Of a DNA stretch of 64,000 nt, positions 56,335-64,000 are shown piece after piece. The first letter of the stretch is position 1. Every line of letters starts with the position of its first letter. The DNA comes from JANMCE01 sp963791625 (GTDB taxonomy: Bacteria > Actinomycetota > Acidimicrobiia > Acidimicrobiales > Ilumatobacteraceae), in NCBI GenBank assembly GCA_963791625.1, contig CAWBTA010000006.1, forward strand, positions 248,001 to 312,000, read 5' to 3'. The position numbers and the translations under genes were made by a program. The notes under the pieces are model-generated. The model had not been told where the DNA came from, made no database searches, and worked only from the letters and a program-made list of their open reading frames with translations.

Positions 56335-58215
56335 CTACAGGTCAATCGTCGTGCCGACCTCGAACACGCTCTTGGAGGGCAGGTTGAAGAAGCGGGCCGC
56401 GCTGGCCGCCGTACGGTTCTGGAACACGAAGATGCGTTCGCGAATTGGATCCATCAGGTCGTTGTCGGTTGCCACCACTGTCTCTCTTCCGAGGAAGTAG
56501 GTGATCTCACTGACATCGACGGTGGGTGTGGTCATTTGGCGGAGTGCCTCGGGAAGGTCGGGGACATCCATAAACCCGAAACGGACCACAACTTTCCAGA
56601 TGCCCGGTCCGACTTTGGTCGCTACAACGCGATCAGCAGGAGTGATGGTGGGCACGTCGTCGGAGTCGATGGAGATGAGCAAAACCTGCTCGTGCAGCAC
56701 GCGGTTGTGCTTCAAGTTCACCATGAGCGCAGGCGGTATCGCCCCGGCGTCCTTGAACAGGTATGCCGCAGTGCCGGGCACGCGTTGCCACTCGCTCTCA
56801 GGCAGCGTGTCAACGAATGATTCAATTGGCGTCTGGCCTCGCTTGATAGCGGCAGCCACGACGGTTCGACCCTTGCGCCAAGTGGTCATCATGAGGAACT
56901 GCGCGGCACCGATGGCAAGCGCGAACCAACCGCCGTGCGGAATCTTTGCGATCTGGGCGATCAGGAATGCCATGTCGATTGCCAGTAGGGGGAGGCCGAC
57001 GGCGAGGGTCTTGGCCTTCGACCAACCCCAGTTGTGCTGCGCTACAGCCATGAAGAGCAACGTGGTGATGGCCATCGTCATGGTGACCGCGATGCCGTAT
57101 GCGGCAGCGAGGTTGCTGGACGTGCGGAAGCCGAGCACGAGTCCGATGCAGGCCACCATCAGAATCCAGTTCACCACGGGCACGTACACCTGGCCCTGAT
57201 GATCGGCCGATGTTTGGCTCACTTGTAAGCGGGGGAGATAGTCGAGACGCATTGCCTGTGTGGTGAGGGAGAACGCACCGGAGATAAGGGCCTGCGACGC
57301 AATGATGGTGGCCAGTGTCGCCAGGATGACCAGCGGCCATACCAGCGCGTGGGGAGCCATTTCGAAGAAGGGATTGTCGATAGCCTCTGGCTTGCGAATG
57401 AGCAGCGCACCCTGCCCCATGTAGTTCAACGACAGCGCGGGAAGTACAAGAGTGAACCAGCCGAACTGGATTGGCTTACGCCCGAAGTGACCCATGTCGG
57501 CATAGAGCGCTTCACCGCCGGTGACGACCAGAAAGATGGAACCGAGGGCGAGAAATCCGGTGAAGCCGTATTCTTGGAAGAAGTGCAACACTCGCAATGG
57601 GTTGAGTGCACCCAGCACCGACGGCTCCTGCACGATCTGACCGACGCCGAGCAGAGCGATGATGCCAAACCACACGAGCATCAGCGGGCCGAACACCCGA
57701 CCGATCTTGTGCGTACCTCGACGTTGCACCACGAACAGCCCGATGAGAATCACAATCGAGATCGGAATGATCCAGTCGTTGAGTGCGGTTGTAGCAACCT
57801 TCATACCTTCGACTGCGCTCAACACCGAGATGGCGGGCGTGATCATGCCGTCGCCGTAGAGCAGGGCCGTACCGAAGATTCCCAATGCGATGAGAACAGT
57901 GCTGGCGTTCTTGCCGAGCTTCTTCGGCATTGAGGCAACGAGAGCCAAGATGCCGCCTTCACCCTTGTTGTCGGCCCGCATCACCAGCATCAGGTATTTG
58001 ATCGTGATGACCACGATGAGCGCCCAAAACGCCAGCGACGCTGCGCCGAGCGCACCCTCCTTGCTGACTTCGAGCCCGTGGCCCTCGAACGTTTCGCGGA
58101 AGGCATAGAGCGGGCTGGTACCGATATCGCCGTAGACGATTCCGAGCGCACCTAGCGCTAATTTTGCGATACTTCCGCCGTGGCCATGTGCGTGGTCGCT
58201 TGCTTCCTCAGACAT
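56335..58215 (-). CDS. kup: Low-affinity potassium transporter Kup
   Basis: 626 aa K+ uptake permease of the KUP/HAK family. N-terminal ALGIVYGDIGTSPLYAFRE motif, then about twelve helices including GDGMITPAISVLSAVEG, MLVWFGIIALLGVGQI, LVVTGGEALYADMGHFG and GQGALLIRKPEA, and a C-terminal cytoplasmic domain from about 480 (RVPGTAAYLFKD, NRVLHEQVLLISI, FGFMDVPDLPEALR). Complete. Next to a second K+-type permease and divergent TrkA genes. Confidence 0.97.
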   Translation of the reverse strand: MSEEASDHAHGHGGSIAKLALGALGIVYGDIGTSPLYAFRETFEGHGLEVSKEGALGAASLAFWALIVVITIKYLMLVMRADNKGEGGILALVASMPKKLGKNASTVLIALGIFGTALLYGDGMITPAISVLSAVEGMKVATTALNDWIIPISIVILIGLFVVQRRGTHKIGRVFGPLMLVWFGIIALLGVGQIVQEPSVLGALNPLRVLHFFQEYGFTGFLALGSIFLVVTGGEALYADMGHFGRKPIQFGWFTLVLPALSLNYMGQGALLIRKPEAIDNPFFEMAPHALVWPLVILATLATIIASQALISGAFSLTTQAMRLDYLPRLQVSQTSADHQGQVYVPVVNWILMVACIGLVLGFRTSSNLAAAYGIAVTMTMAITTLLFMAVAQHNWGWSKAKTLAVGLPLLAIDMAFLIAQIAKIPHGGWFALAIGAAQFLMMTTWRKGRTVVAAAIKRGQTPIESFVDTLPESEWQRVPGTAAYLFKDAGAIPPALMVNLKHNRVLHEQVLLISIDSDDVPTITPADRVVATKVGPGIWKVVVRFGFMDVPDLPEALRQMTTPTVDVSEITYFLGRETVVATDNDLMDPIRERIFVFQNRTAASAARFFNLPSKSVFEVGTTIDL

Positions 58216-58253
58216 CGTCGTCAGAAACTAGTGGTTTGCGGGCTGCGAGCGTG

Positions 58254-60130
58254 CTATTCCACGTGAATCGGTACCGATGTGACAACCGTGTGGGGTCGGT
58301 AGAGCAGCTTGGCCTTGAGCTTGAGCGCTGAGCCGTTGTGCAGGAACTGCGTGCGCTTCCGGGTAACGAATTCGGGGATGACGACCGTGATGATGTCGTT
58401 GCTGTACTGGTCGTCGAGCTCATTGATGAAGTCCATCACCGGCTTGGTAAGCGCTCGGTAGGGTGAGTACAGCGTCACCAGTTCGACCGGCACATTGAAC
58501 TCATTCCACTGATCCTCGATGTGCTTTCGCTCGTGCTCGTCGCTCACCACCGTGACCGCCATAATGCGATCAGGGTTGAGTGACCGGGCATACGAAAGAC
58601 CGTTGAGCACACCCTTGTTGATCGACCCGACCAGCACCACCACGGTGTGCGTCTCACGCGGCGCCCGGTAGTCGGGCGTGGTGAGCACGGCGCTGCGCGT
58701 GCGCTTGTAGTGGTTGCCAATCGACTTGAACATCAGCACCATCAGTGGGATGAGCGCCGCCGGAATCCACGCTCCCTGCCAGAACTTCGATGTAGACGAC
58801 GATCAGGGCAATGATGCCCGTGGCAAGCGCGCCGGTCGCGTTGATGGCCATGCCGACCTTCCAGTTCGGTTCTTTGAGGTGAAGGTGGTGTTTCACCATG
58901 CCGAACTGGCTGAACGTGAACCCGGTGAACACCCCGAACGCGTACAACGGGATCAGCTTCGAGATGTCACCGTCGAATACCACGATCAGAATCGAGGCGA
59001 CAACCGCCAGAAAGATCACGCCGTTGGAGTACACGAGCCGATCTCCGCGGTTGGCGAACTGTCGGGGCAGAAAGCCGTCCCTGGCGATGATGGACGACAG
59101 CCGAGGGAAGTCGGCGTAGGCGGTATTGGCGGCGAGGATCAAGATGAAGAACGTGGCAATCTCGGTGAGCCAAAACATGAGGCCCTTCCCGCCGTAAATG
59201 TGCTGGGCGATGATGCCGATGCCGTTGATGCTGTCGCCTTCAGCTGCGATAAGGCTTCAGCTTCGACATGAGGATGCTGATCATCAGGAAGCACGAACCG
59301 AGAATGCCTCCCATCCACAAGAGCGTGGTCGCCGCGTTCTTCGACTCCGGCTTTTCGAACGCGGGCACGCCGTTTGAGATTGCTTCCACCCCAGAGAGCG
59401 CGACGGCACCCGATGCAAACGCTCGTAGCAAAATCAGCAAGCCGAGGGCCTTTGCTGGCCTCGCCAGCTCCTTGAGCGCTTCCTCCGAGAGCAACGACTC
59501 TGGCACGGGACCGAGGTGCTGGACGTAGATGCGGTAGAACCCGCTGCCGATCAGAATGAGCAACATCACTACGTAGAAGTACGTCGGCCCCGCGAACGCC
59601 GTGCCGGACTCCTTCACCCCCCGAAGGTTCATGACGGTCATGAAGAAGATGCAGAGCAAACAGACGGGCACGACCCATGCCTTCCCCAGGCTCGGTACGA
59701 CACCGCGAATGGCGAGCACGCCACCGGCAACAGAAACGGACACGGTCAGGATGTAGTCAACGAGCAACGAGGACCCGGCGATGAGCGAAGGAATAGTGCC
59801 GAGGTTCTCTTTCGACACGATGTAGCTGCCGCCGCCGGACGGATAGGCATGAATGGTCTGGCGGTACGACGCCACCACGATGGCCATCAGTACGCAGACG
59901 ATGATGGCGATGGGAACGGTGGGGTTCCATGCTGCGGCACCACCGACACCAATCGCGAACAGCACGACCATGATTTCGTCGGTGGCGTAGGCCGTGGACG
60001 AGATGGCGTCGGAGGCGAAGACGGGAAGGGCGATGATCTTGCGGAGGCGGTTGTGGCCCTCATCGGCGGATGAGATCGGCTTGCCAATGAGTACACGTTT
60101 CAACTTGGGCACGGCCGAAACCATAGCCAC
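58254..60130 (-). CDS. APC-type potassium/amino-acid permease, KimA-like, two frameshifts
   Basis: About 625 aa after repair. Twelve helices with APC features: ALPVFASDAISSTAYATDEI, YPSGGGSYIVSKENLG, SGVEAISNGVPAFEKPESKNAATTL. Frame 1 ends at about 59245 (one extra base; continues AEGDSINGIGIIAQHIYGGKG). Frame 2 runs to about 58785, then the last part (FWQGAWIPAALIPLMVLMFK). A C-terminal soluble USP-like domain (THTVVVLVGSINKGVLNGLSYARSL, VIPEFV) is like that of KimA. A permease of this class beside divergent TrkA genes matches the Rv2690c-ceoB-ceoC arrangement known in mycobacteria. Confidence 0.82.
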
Positions 60131-60260
60131 TTCCCGAAGTCGCCCCGTTGTCCCTAGGTGACGAGTCAGGCGTCACGTCGAATGAGGGCTGGCCTTTGGG
60201 AACGGAGGTGTGGATATGCTCTTCAGCGGTCTACATGGGCCGTCCAGGAGGTAGCGCATC

Positions 60261-60929
60261 GTGCATGTTGTGATCGTGGGGTGCGGACGGGTCGGCTCGT
60301 CTCTTGCCCACAGCTTGATGGGTGCGGGTCACACCGTCGCCGTGATCGACCGCAACGCTGAGGCCTTCAGACGGTTGGGGGAAAATTTTGCCGGTCAGAC
60401 CGTCAACGGCATCGGGTTCGACCGTGATCAGCTCAAGCTGGCCGGCATCGAGCGGGCCGACGCGGTGGCCGCCGTCACCAGCGGTGACAACTCGAACATC
60501 CTCATTGCCCGCGTGGCGCGAGAGACCTTCGGTATCGAGCGCGTCGTCGCCCGGATCTATGATCCCAAGCGGGCCACGATTTACCAGCGGCTCGGCATCT
60601 CGACGGTTGCGTCGGTTTCATGGACGAGCGAGCGGGTGCTGCGTCGTCTCCTTCCCGATGAACCCGCCGTTGAGTGGGTTGACCCCAGCGCCAAGCTGAT
60701 GCTGGTCGAGCGAGCGGTGAGCGCGGCGTGGGCGGGCAGCAAGCTCTCAGAACTCGAAGCGTCCGGGATCTGTCGGGCTGCGGCCGTGTCTCGCCTCGGT
60801 GTGTCGTCGCTCCCATCGGCCGATCTTGTTCTGCAACAGGGCGATCTGCTCTATCTATCCGTTCTCGGCGATGCCGTGAATGCACTCGATGCCCATCTGG
60901 TTGGGCCTCACGCAGGAGGATCACACTGA
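60261..60929 (+). CDS. trkA: TrkA-family potassium regulator (first)
   Basis: 222 aa RCK protein. N-terminal NAD-binding fold HVVIVGCGRVGSSLAHSL (residues 2-19) with VIDRNAEAFRRL, SGDNSNILIARVARETFG and RVVARIYDPKRATIYQRLG. The C-terminal TrkA_C (about 135-215) is short. GTG start with AGGAGG upstream. Overlaps the next gene by one base (TGATG). Likely binds ligand to gate one of the adjacent K+ transporters. Confidence 0.93.
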   Translation: MHVVIVGCGRVGSSLAHSLMGAGHTVAVIDRNAEAFRRLGENFAGQTVNGIGFDRDQLKLAGIERADAVAAVTSGDNSNILIARVARETFGIERVVARIYDPKRATIYQRLGISTVASVSWTSERVLRRLLPDEPAVEWVDPSAKLMLVERAVSAAWAGSKLSELEASGICRAAAVSRLGVSSLPSADLVLQQGDLLYLSVLGDAVNALDAHLVGPHAGGSH

Positions 60930-61600
60930 TGCGGGTCATCATCGCCGGAGCCGGAAGTGTCGGTCGCTACATGGCCGGCCAGTTGCAGTCGGCGGGCCAT
61001 GAGGTCACGCTGCTCGATCAGGACCAACGGGTCGTGAAGCGCGGGCTGTCGTCGGGCGACCCGGCTGGCGTCACGTGGCGTGAGGCGGACGGCTGCGAAG
61101 TGAGCGCCCTCGCCGATGCGGGCGCTCAGCACGCCGATGTGATCGCGGCGGTAACGGGTGACGACGAAGACAACCTCGTTATCTCGTTACTCGCCAAGCA
61201 AGAGTTCGGCGTACCTCGTGTGGTCGCCCGCGTGAACAATCCGAAGAACGAATGGATGTTCAACGAAATGTGGGGCGTCGATGTCGCTGTCTCCACGCCA
61301 CATCTCCTGACGGCCTTGGTGGAAGAAGCGGTGTCGGTTGGGTCATTCGTGCGCCTCCTCTCGTTCGAAGGGGGCAAGGCCAAGCTGGCCGAAGTCACCC
61401 TTGCTGTCGGATCCCCGGCGGTGGACAAGGAGATCTCCGAACTCGGTCTTCCTCGTGACTCAACGGTTGTCGCGGTGCTGCGCAATGACCACGTCGTCGT
61501 ACCCCGCGGTGACACAGCGGTGCGGGCCGGCGATGAAGTCATCGTGTTGGTCACCACCGATAGCGAAGACGCAGTTCGCCTTATCCTCACCGGCAAGTAA
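60929..61600 (+). CDS. trkA: TrkA-family potassium regulator (second)
   Basis: 223 aa, same fold as its neighbour: MRVIIAGAGSVGRYMAGQLQSAGHEVTLLDQD, AVTGDDEDNLVISLLAKQEFG, RVVARVNNPKNEWMFNEMWGVDVAVSTP, then a TrkA_C domain from about 140. Pairs like this are the ceoB/ceoC type. ATG overlapping the first gene's stop. Confidence 0.93.
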   Translation: MRVIIAGAGSVGRYMAGQLQSAGHEVTLLDQDQRVVKRGLSSGDPAGVTWREADGCEVSALADAGAQHADVIAAVTGDDEDNLVISLLAKQEFGVPRVVARVNNPKNEWMFNEMWGVDVAVSTPHLLTALVEEAVSVGSFVRLLSFEGGKAKLAEVTLAVGSPAVDKEISELGLPRDSTVVAVLRNDHVVVPRGDTAVRAGDEVIVLVTTDSEDAVRLILTGK

Positions 61601-61611
61601 GCCTCGTTCCG

Positions 61612-62652
61612 GTGGACGGTCTCGTGCAGACGATCGATCTGTCGGGATGGTTCACCGGTCAGGCCGTTGCCTGTCGATCGGTCGTCGAGGCGATCGACCG
61701 CGAGTGTCGCCGCGTCGGGTTCCTCCGCGTCAGTGGCCACGGCGTTGCGTCTGAACTGATCGAGCAGATGCTCGAAGTCACGACGGCGTTCTTCGATCGG
61801 CCCGAGGATGACAAGCTGCGCTACGTTCCAGCGGACAAGGCCGTGAACCGCGGGTACGCGGCGTATGGAACAGAAGCGCTGGCCTACTCCCTTGGCGTTG
61901 ACAGCAAGCCCGACATGTTCGAGGCGTTTAACTGTGGCGTCGATGCGGTCGACGAAAGCGATCCGTACGTGGCTGCCGAGCGACATCGGTTCTTCGCGCC
62001 GAACATGTGGCCCGACCAACCAGCCGACATGCGCGCCGTTTGGGTGGCGTACTTCGCCGAGTGTCAAGCCCTGGCCCGCGAACTGAGCCGAATGTTCGCA
62101 GTTGCGCTCGGCATGCCGGAGGACTTCATTTTCAACAGGATCGATCGTGCCGCGTGCGTGATGCGGGCCAACAATTACGAGCGCCGTTCACACCACGCGG
62201 AGCCCGAGCCGGGCCAGGTGCGCATGGGTGCCCACACCGACTACGGCGTCTGCACCATCCTGCTGGCCGACCCGGTGCCGGGCCTGCAGATCGTCGGCCC
62301 CGACGGAGCCTGGTGCGATGTGCTGCCCGAGCCAGGCACGCTGCTGGTGAACCTCGGAGACCTTCTGGCCGAGTGGACCAACGACCGCTGGCGCTCAACG
62401 CTGCACCGTGTTGTCCCACCGACCATGGCAGGCCCCGCCCGTCGACGATCCGTAGCCTTCTTCCAGGAAGCCAACTACGACGCCCTCGTCGAGGTCATGC
62501 CCACCTGTGTCAGTGCCGACAACCCCGCTCGCTACACGCCCGTAATCGCAGGCGAGCACCTCATGAACAAACTGATCGGCCCTCGCACGCTCCAGCGCTC
62601 CACCGCCGCCCAGACCTCCGCTGCGAGCCCTTCTGCAGGGGACCGTGGTTGA
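61612..62652 (+). CDS. 2-oxoglutarate/Fe(II)-dependent dioxygenase, isopenicillin-N-synthase family
   Basis: 346 aa non-haem iron oxygenase. N-terminal DIOX_N-like part: VVEAIDRECRRVGFLRVSGHGV and FFDRPEDDKLRY. Fe ligands are H208 and D210 in AHTDYG and H265 in TLHRVV; the R279-x-S-type RRSVAFF motif (R279, S280) binds the co-substrate carboxylate. Length and order match the IPNS/gibberellin-oxidase-like family. Starts with GTG 11 bases after the second trkA gene. Substrate unknown. The last 25 residues are Ser/Ala-rich. Confidence 0.9.
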   Translation: MDGLVQTIDLSGWFTGQAVACRSVVEAIDRECRRVGFLRVSGHGVASELIEQMLEVTTAFFDRPEDDKLRYVPADKAVNRGYAAYGTEALAYSLGVDSKPDMFEAFNCGVDAVDESDPYVAAERHRFFAPNMWPDQPADMRAVWVAYFAECQALARELSRMFAVALGMPEDFIFNRIDRAACVMRANNYERRSHHAEPEPGQVRMGAHTDYGVCTILLADPVPGLQIVGPDGAWCDVLPEPGTLLVNLGDLLAEWTNDRWRSTLHRVVPPTMAGPARRRSVAFFQEANYDALVEVMPTCVSADNPARYTPVIAGEHLMNKLIGPRTLQRSTAAQTSAASPSAGDRG

Positions 62653-62931
62653 CAATGGTTGACATCTTCCCCAAGCTGATTGCATGAGCGACCCCGCGAA
62701 AGGGCCGTCGCCGCTGTGCGAATGGCACATTCTTGAAGACGCCTTCGACCACCACACCTTGCGGACTACGCACGAAGATCGGATCGCATGAAACGAGGCG
62801 GCCGGAAATGGTGAAACGCTGGGTTGCTCCTCGGTTCAAACTTCCTCGCCTCCGCACGGTGCAAGGCCTGTTCAAGTTCCGAACGCCTCTTCTCTTCGTA
62901 GATGCTCATACAGCCGAAAATCCCAGCATCG

Positions 62932-64000
62932 TCACATCCCCCAGAGGCACGAGATCGGAAGAGCGTCAATTCGATCACTGAGATTGAACTTGTACGGACC
63001 GGTATGGAACACGATGCCTGCCGCGAAGCGATCACCGATCTGATCGCGGAACCATGCCAGATGCTTGGCGTCGTCGGCGTCGGGTGACGCGTTCGACTTG
63101 ATTTCGATGGCGATGATCATGCCACCCTGGCCCTCGACAACAAGATCGATTTCTCGCGTACCGCGCTCGTGGCGTAGGTGAGAAAGCTGCACCCGGTGTT
63201 GGGCGGCTTCAACCTCAGGCCGGAGTTGGCTTAGGACGAAGGAGTCGATCGTTCGACCAAGTAGGTCGCCATCGCGAATGATCGCTCGTGTGTCGACTCG
63301 CAGCAGTGGGCCGAGCAGGGCAGGATCGATGATGTAGCGCTTGGGGCTTCGAGTCAGTCGGTTCAGTCGGTTTGAATGCCATGCTGGCAAGCGTTCGGTG
63401 ACGAACTGAAGCTCGAGCAGTGAGTCGTATGCGACTCCGCTGAGCCGACTGATACCCGCAGCGTCGTAGATCACCTTGTGCTCGGCGACGCCAGCAGAGT
63501 TCGCCGCTACGGCCTGTAGATACCGGCGAAGCAGCACTGGGTCGCGGCGCTCGTCTGCAAGCGATGCATCGCGCAAAAGGAGCTGATCGAGATAGGCGTC
63601 CAACCAACGCGCTCGCGCTGTGGCGGAATCCTGCAAGGCAAGCTCAGGAAATCCGCCGCGGAGGGCGAGTTCCACATAGGTCCGAAGGTTGTGCTCGCCG
63701 GGCGCGGGCCGGAAGGTTCGTACGCCGTCCTCGAAGACACGATCGAAGAAGGACGGCAACGAGACGTCGCCGACCAATTCTCGTTGGCAAAGCCCCCATT
63801 GGGTCACTCTCACGACTCGGCCCGTCGCTGCCCACGATGCCTGCAGAAGTTCGGCACGTACGGAGCCAGTTAAGAGAAACCGCCCAACACCGGACTCGTC
63901 ATCGACGGCTCGCTTGACGGCGGGAAGCACCTCGGGCACCAGCTGCCATTCATCGAGGAGCACCGGTGGGTCGAGCGACGCCAAGAGTGTGTCGGGATCG
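62932..64000 (-). CDS. DUF4143 AAA ATPase (N-terminus outside the window)
   Basis: Last 355 residues of an AAA/DUF4143 protein; the frame stays open to the window edge, so the Walker A region is missing. Visible: Walker-B-like PPVLLDEWQLVP, sensor FLLTGSVRAELL, RVTQWGLCQREL, an LRTYVELALRGGFPELAL segment, the PD-(D/E)XK-like EIDLVVEGQGGMIIAIEIKS of DUF4143, and the family end FNLSDRIDALPISCLW. Some members act as toxin-like or defence ATPases, most are uncharacterised. The 280 bases between it and the dioxygenase gene hold nothing I can support. Confidence 0.88.
   Translation of the reverse strand, partial: DPDTLLASLDPPVLLDEWQLVPEVLPAVKRAVDDESGVGRFLLTGSVRAELLQASWAATGRVVRVTQWGLCQRELVGDVSLPSFFDRVFEDGVRTFRPAPGEHNLRTYVELALRGGFPELALQDSATARARWLDAYLDQLLLRDASLADERRDPVLLRRYLQAVAANSAGVAEHKVIYDAAGISRLSGVAYDSLLELQFVTERLPAWHSNRLNRLTRSPKRYIIDPALLGPLLRVDTRAIIRDGDLLGRTIDSFVLSQLRPEVEAAQHRVQLSHLRHERGTREIDLVVEGQGGMIIAIEIKSNASPDADDAKHLAWFRDQIGDRFAAGIVFHTGPYKFNLSDRIDALPISCLWGM

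Noticed and set aside
60131..60260. Possible c-di-AMP (ydaO-type) riboswitch between the KimA-like permease and TrkA.
   Set aside because: Expected from function, but the 130 bases lack the conserved core and paired stems I would look for.
62952..62967. Exact 16-base match to the start of a common Illumina adapter (AGATCGGAAGAGCGTC).
   Set aside because: On the minus strand it encodes the natural DUF4143 C-terminus (DRIDALPISCLW), which is conserved in the family and ends in a proper stop, so no adapter contamination is needed to explain it.

Overview
The window is a high-GC actinobacterial chromosome segment, most like the Acidimicrobiia (Ilumatobacter-type freshwater or marine lineages). 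I base this on GC-rich codon use, frequent GTG and TTG starts, four-base start/stop overlaps, SufU-type Fe-S assembly, the homodimeric AceE pyruvate dehydrogenase, a ceoB/ceoC-like TrkA pair beside an APC-type permease, DUF222/HNH genes and secreted RLxDSR / GFxTVWPC beta-repeat proteins. I see no rRNA, tRNA, CRISPR array, phage module or intact insertion sequence.

Layout. 1-7107: end of an ABC-2 exporter permease, then the SUF Fe-S system as two facing half-operons (sufD, Rieske ferredoxin, sufC on +; sufC, sufS, sufU on -). Between them lie two small paralogous membrane proteins of unknown function. 7284-12830: a metallo-beta-lactamase hydrolase, an AAA ATPase with an operator-like palindrome, a DUF222/HNH gene, a Phd/PIN toxin-antitoxin pair and an acyl-CoA dehydrogenase. 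12841-37154: an accessory cell-surface region with secreted beta-repeat proteins, sugar epimerase, glycosyltransferases, O-acyltransferase, GT-C-like and YfhO-like membrane enzymes, methyltransferases, an ABC glycan exporter (Wzm/Wzt type), a second toxin-antitoxin pair, UDP-glucose dehydrogenase and UDP-glucuronate decarboxylase. It includes a rearranged RCC1/beta-repeat locus at 23316-27517 with a purine-rich insertion. 37925-41882: HhH-GPD DNA repair protein, aceE and RNase HI. 41990-49235: a cluster of four secreted proteins plus one membrane protein, the most novel part. 49272-56316: DUF3445 (probable haem N-demethylase), DUF445, panB/panC, patatin, FAD oxidoreductase and a TIGR01777 epimerase. 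56335-61600: potassium transport (Kup, a KimA-like permease, two TrkA proteins). The end holds a 2-oxoglutarate/Fe(II)-type oxygenase and a DUF4143 ATPase running off the edge.

How parts work together. The SUF genes supply Fe-S clusters; their SufB partner is not in this window. The surface region can make UDP-glucuronate and UDP-xylose, assemble and decorate a glycan, and export it by an ABC route. The 41990-49235 cluster has two large (about 810 aa) DUF2341 proteins flanking two small (about 225 aa) secreted proteins. All four share a similar mature N-terminus (N-[FY]-I-[KR]), and the small ones have a TasA/camelysin-like pattern, so a fibre or surface-appendage system is a reasonable hypothesis.

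Caution. At least twelve single-base-type frameshifts interrupt otherwise conserved genes, often in short homopolymers. Uncorrected sequencing indels are a likely explanation for many, and frameshifted genes are therefore annotated as one gene each.
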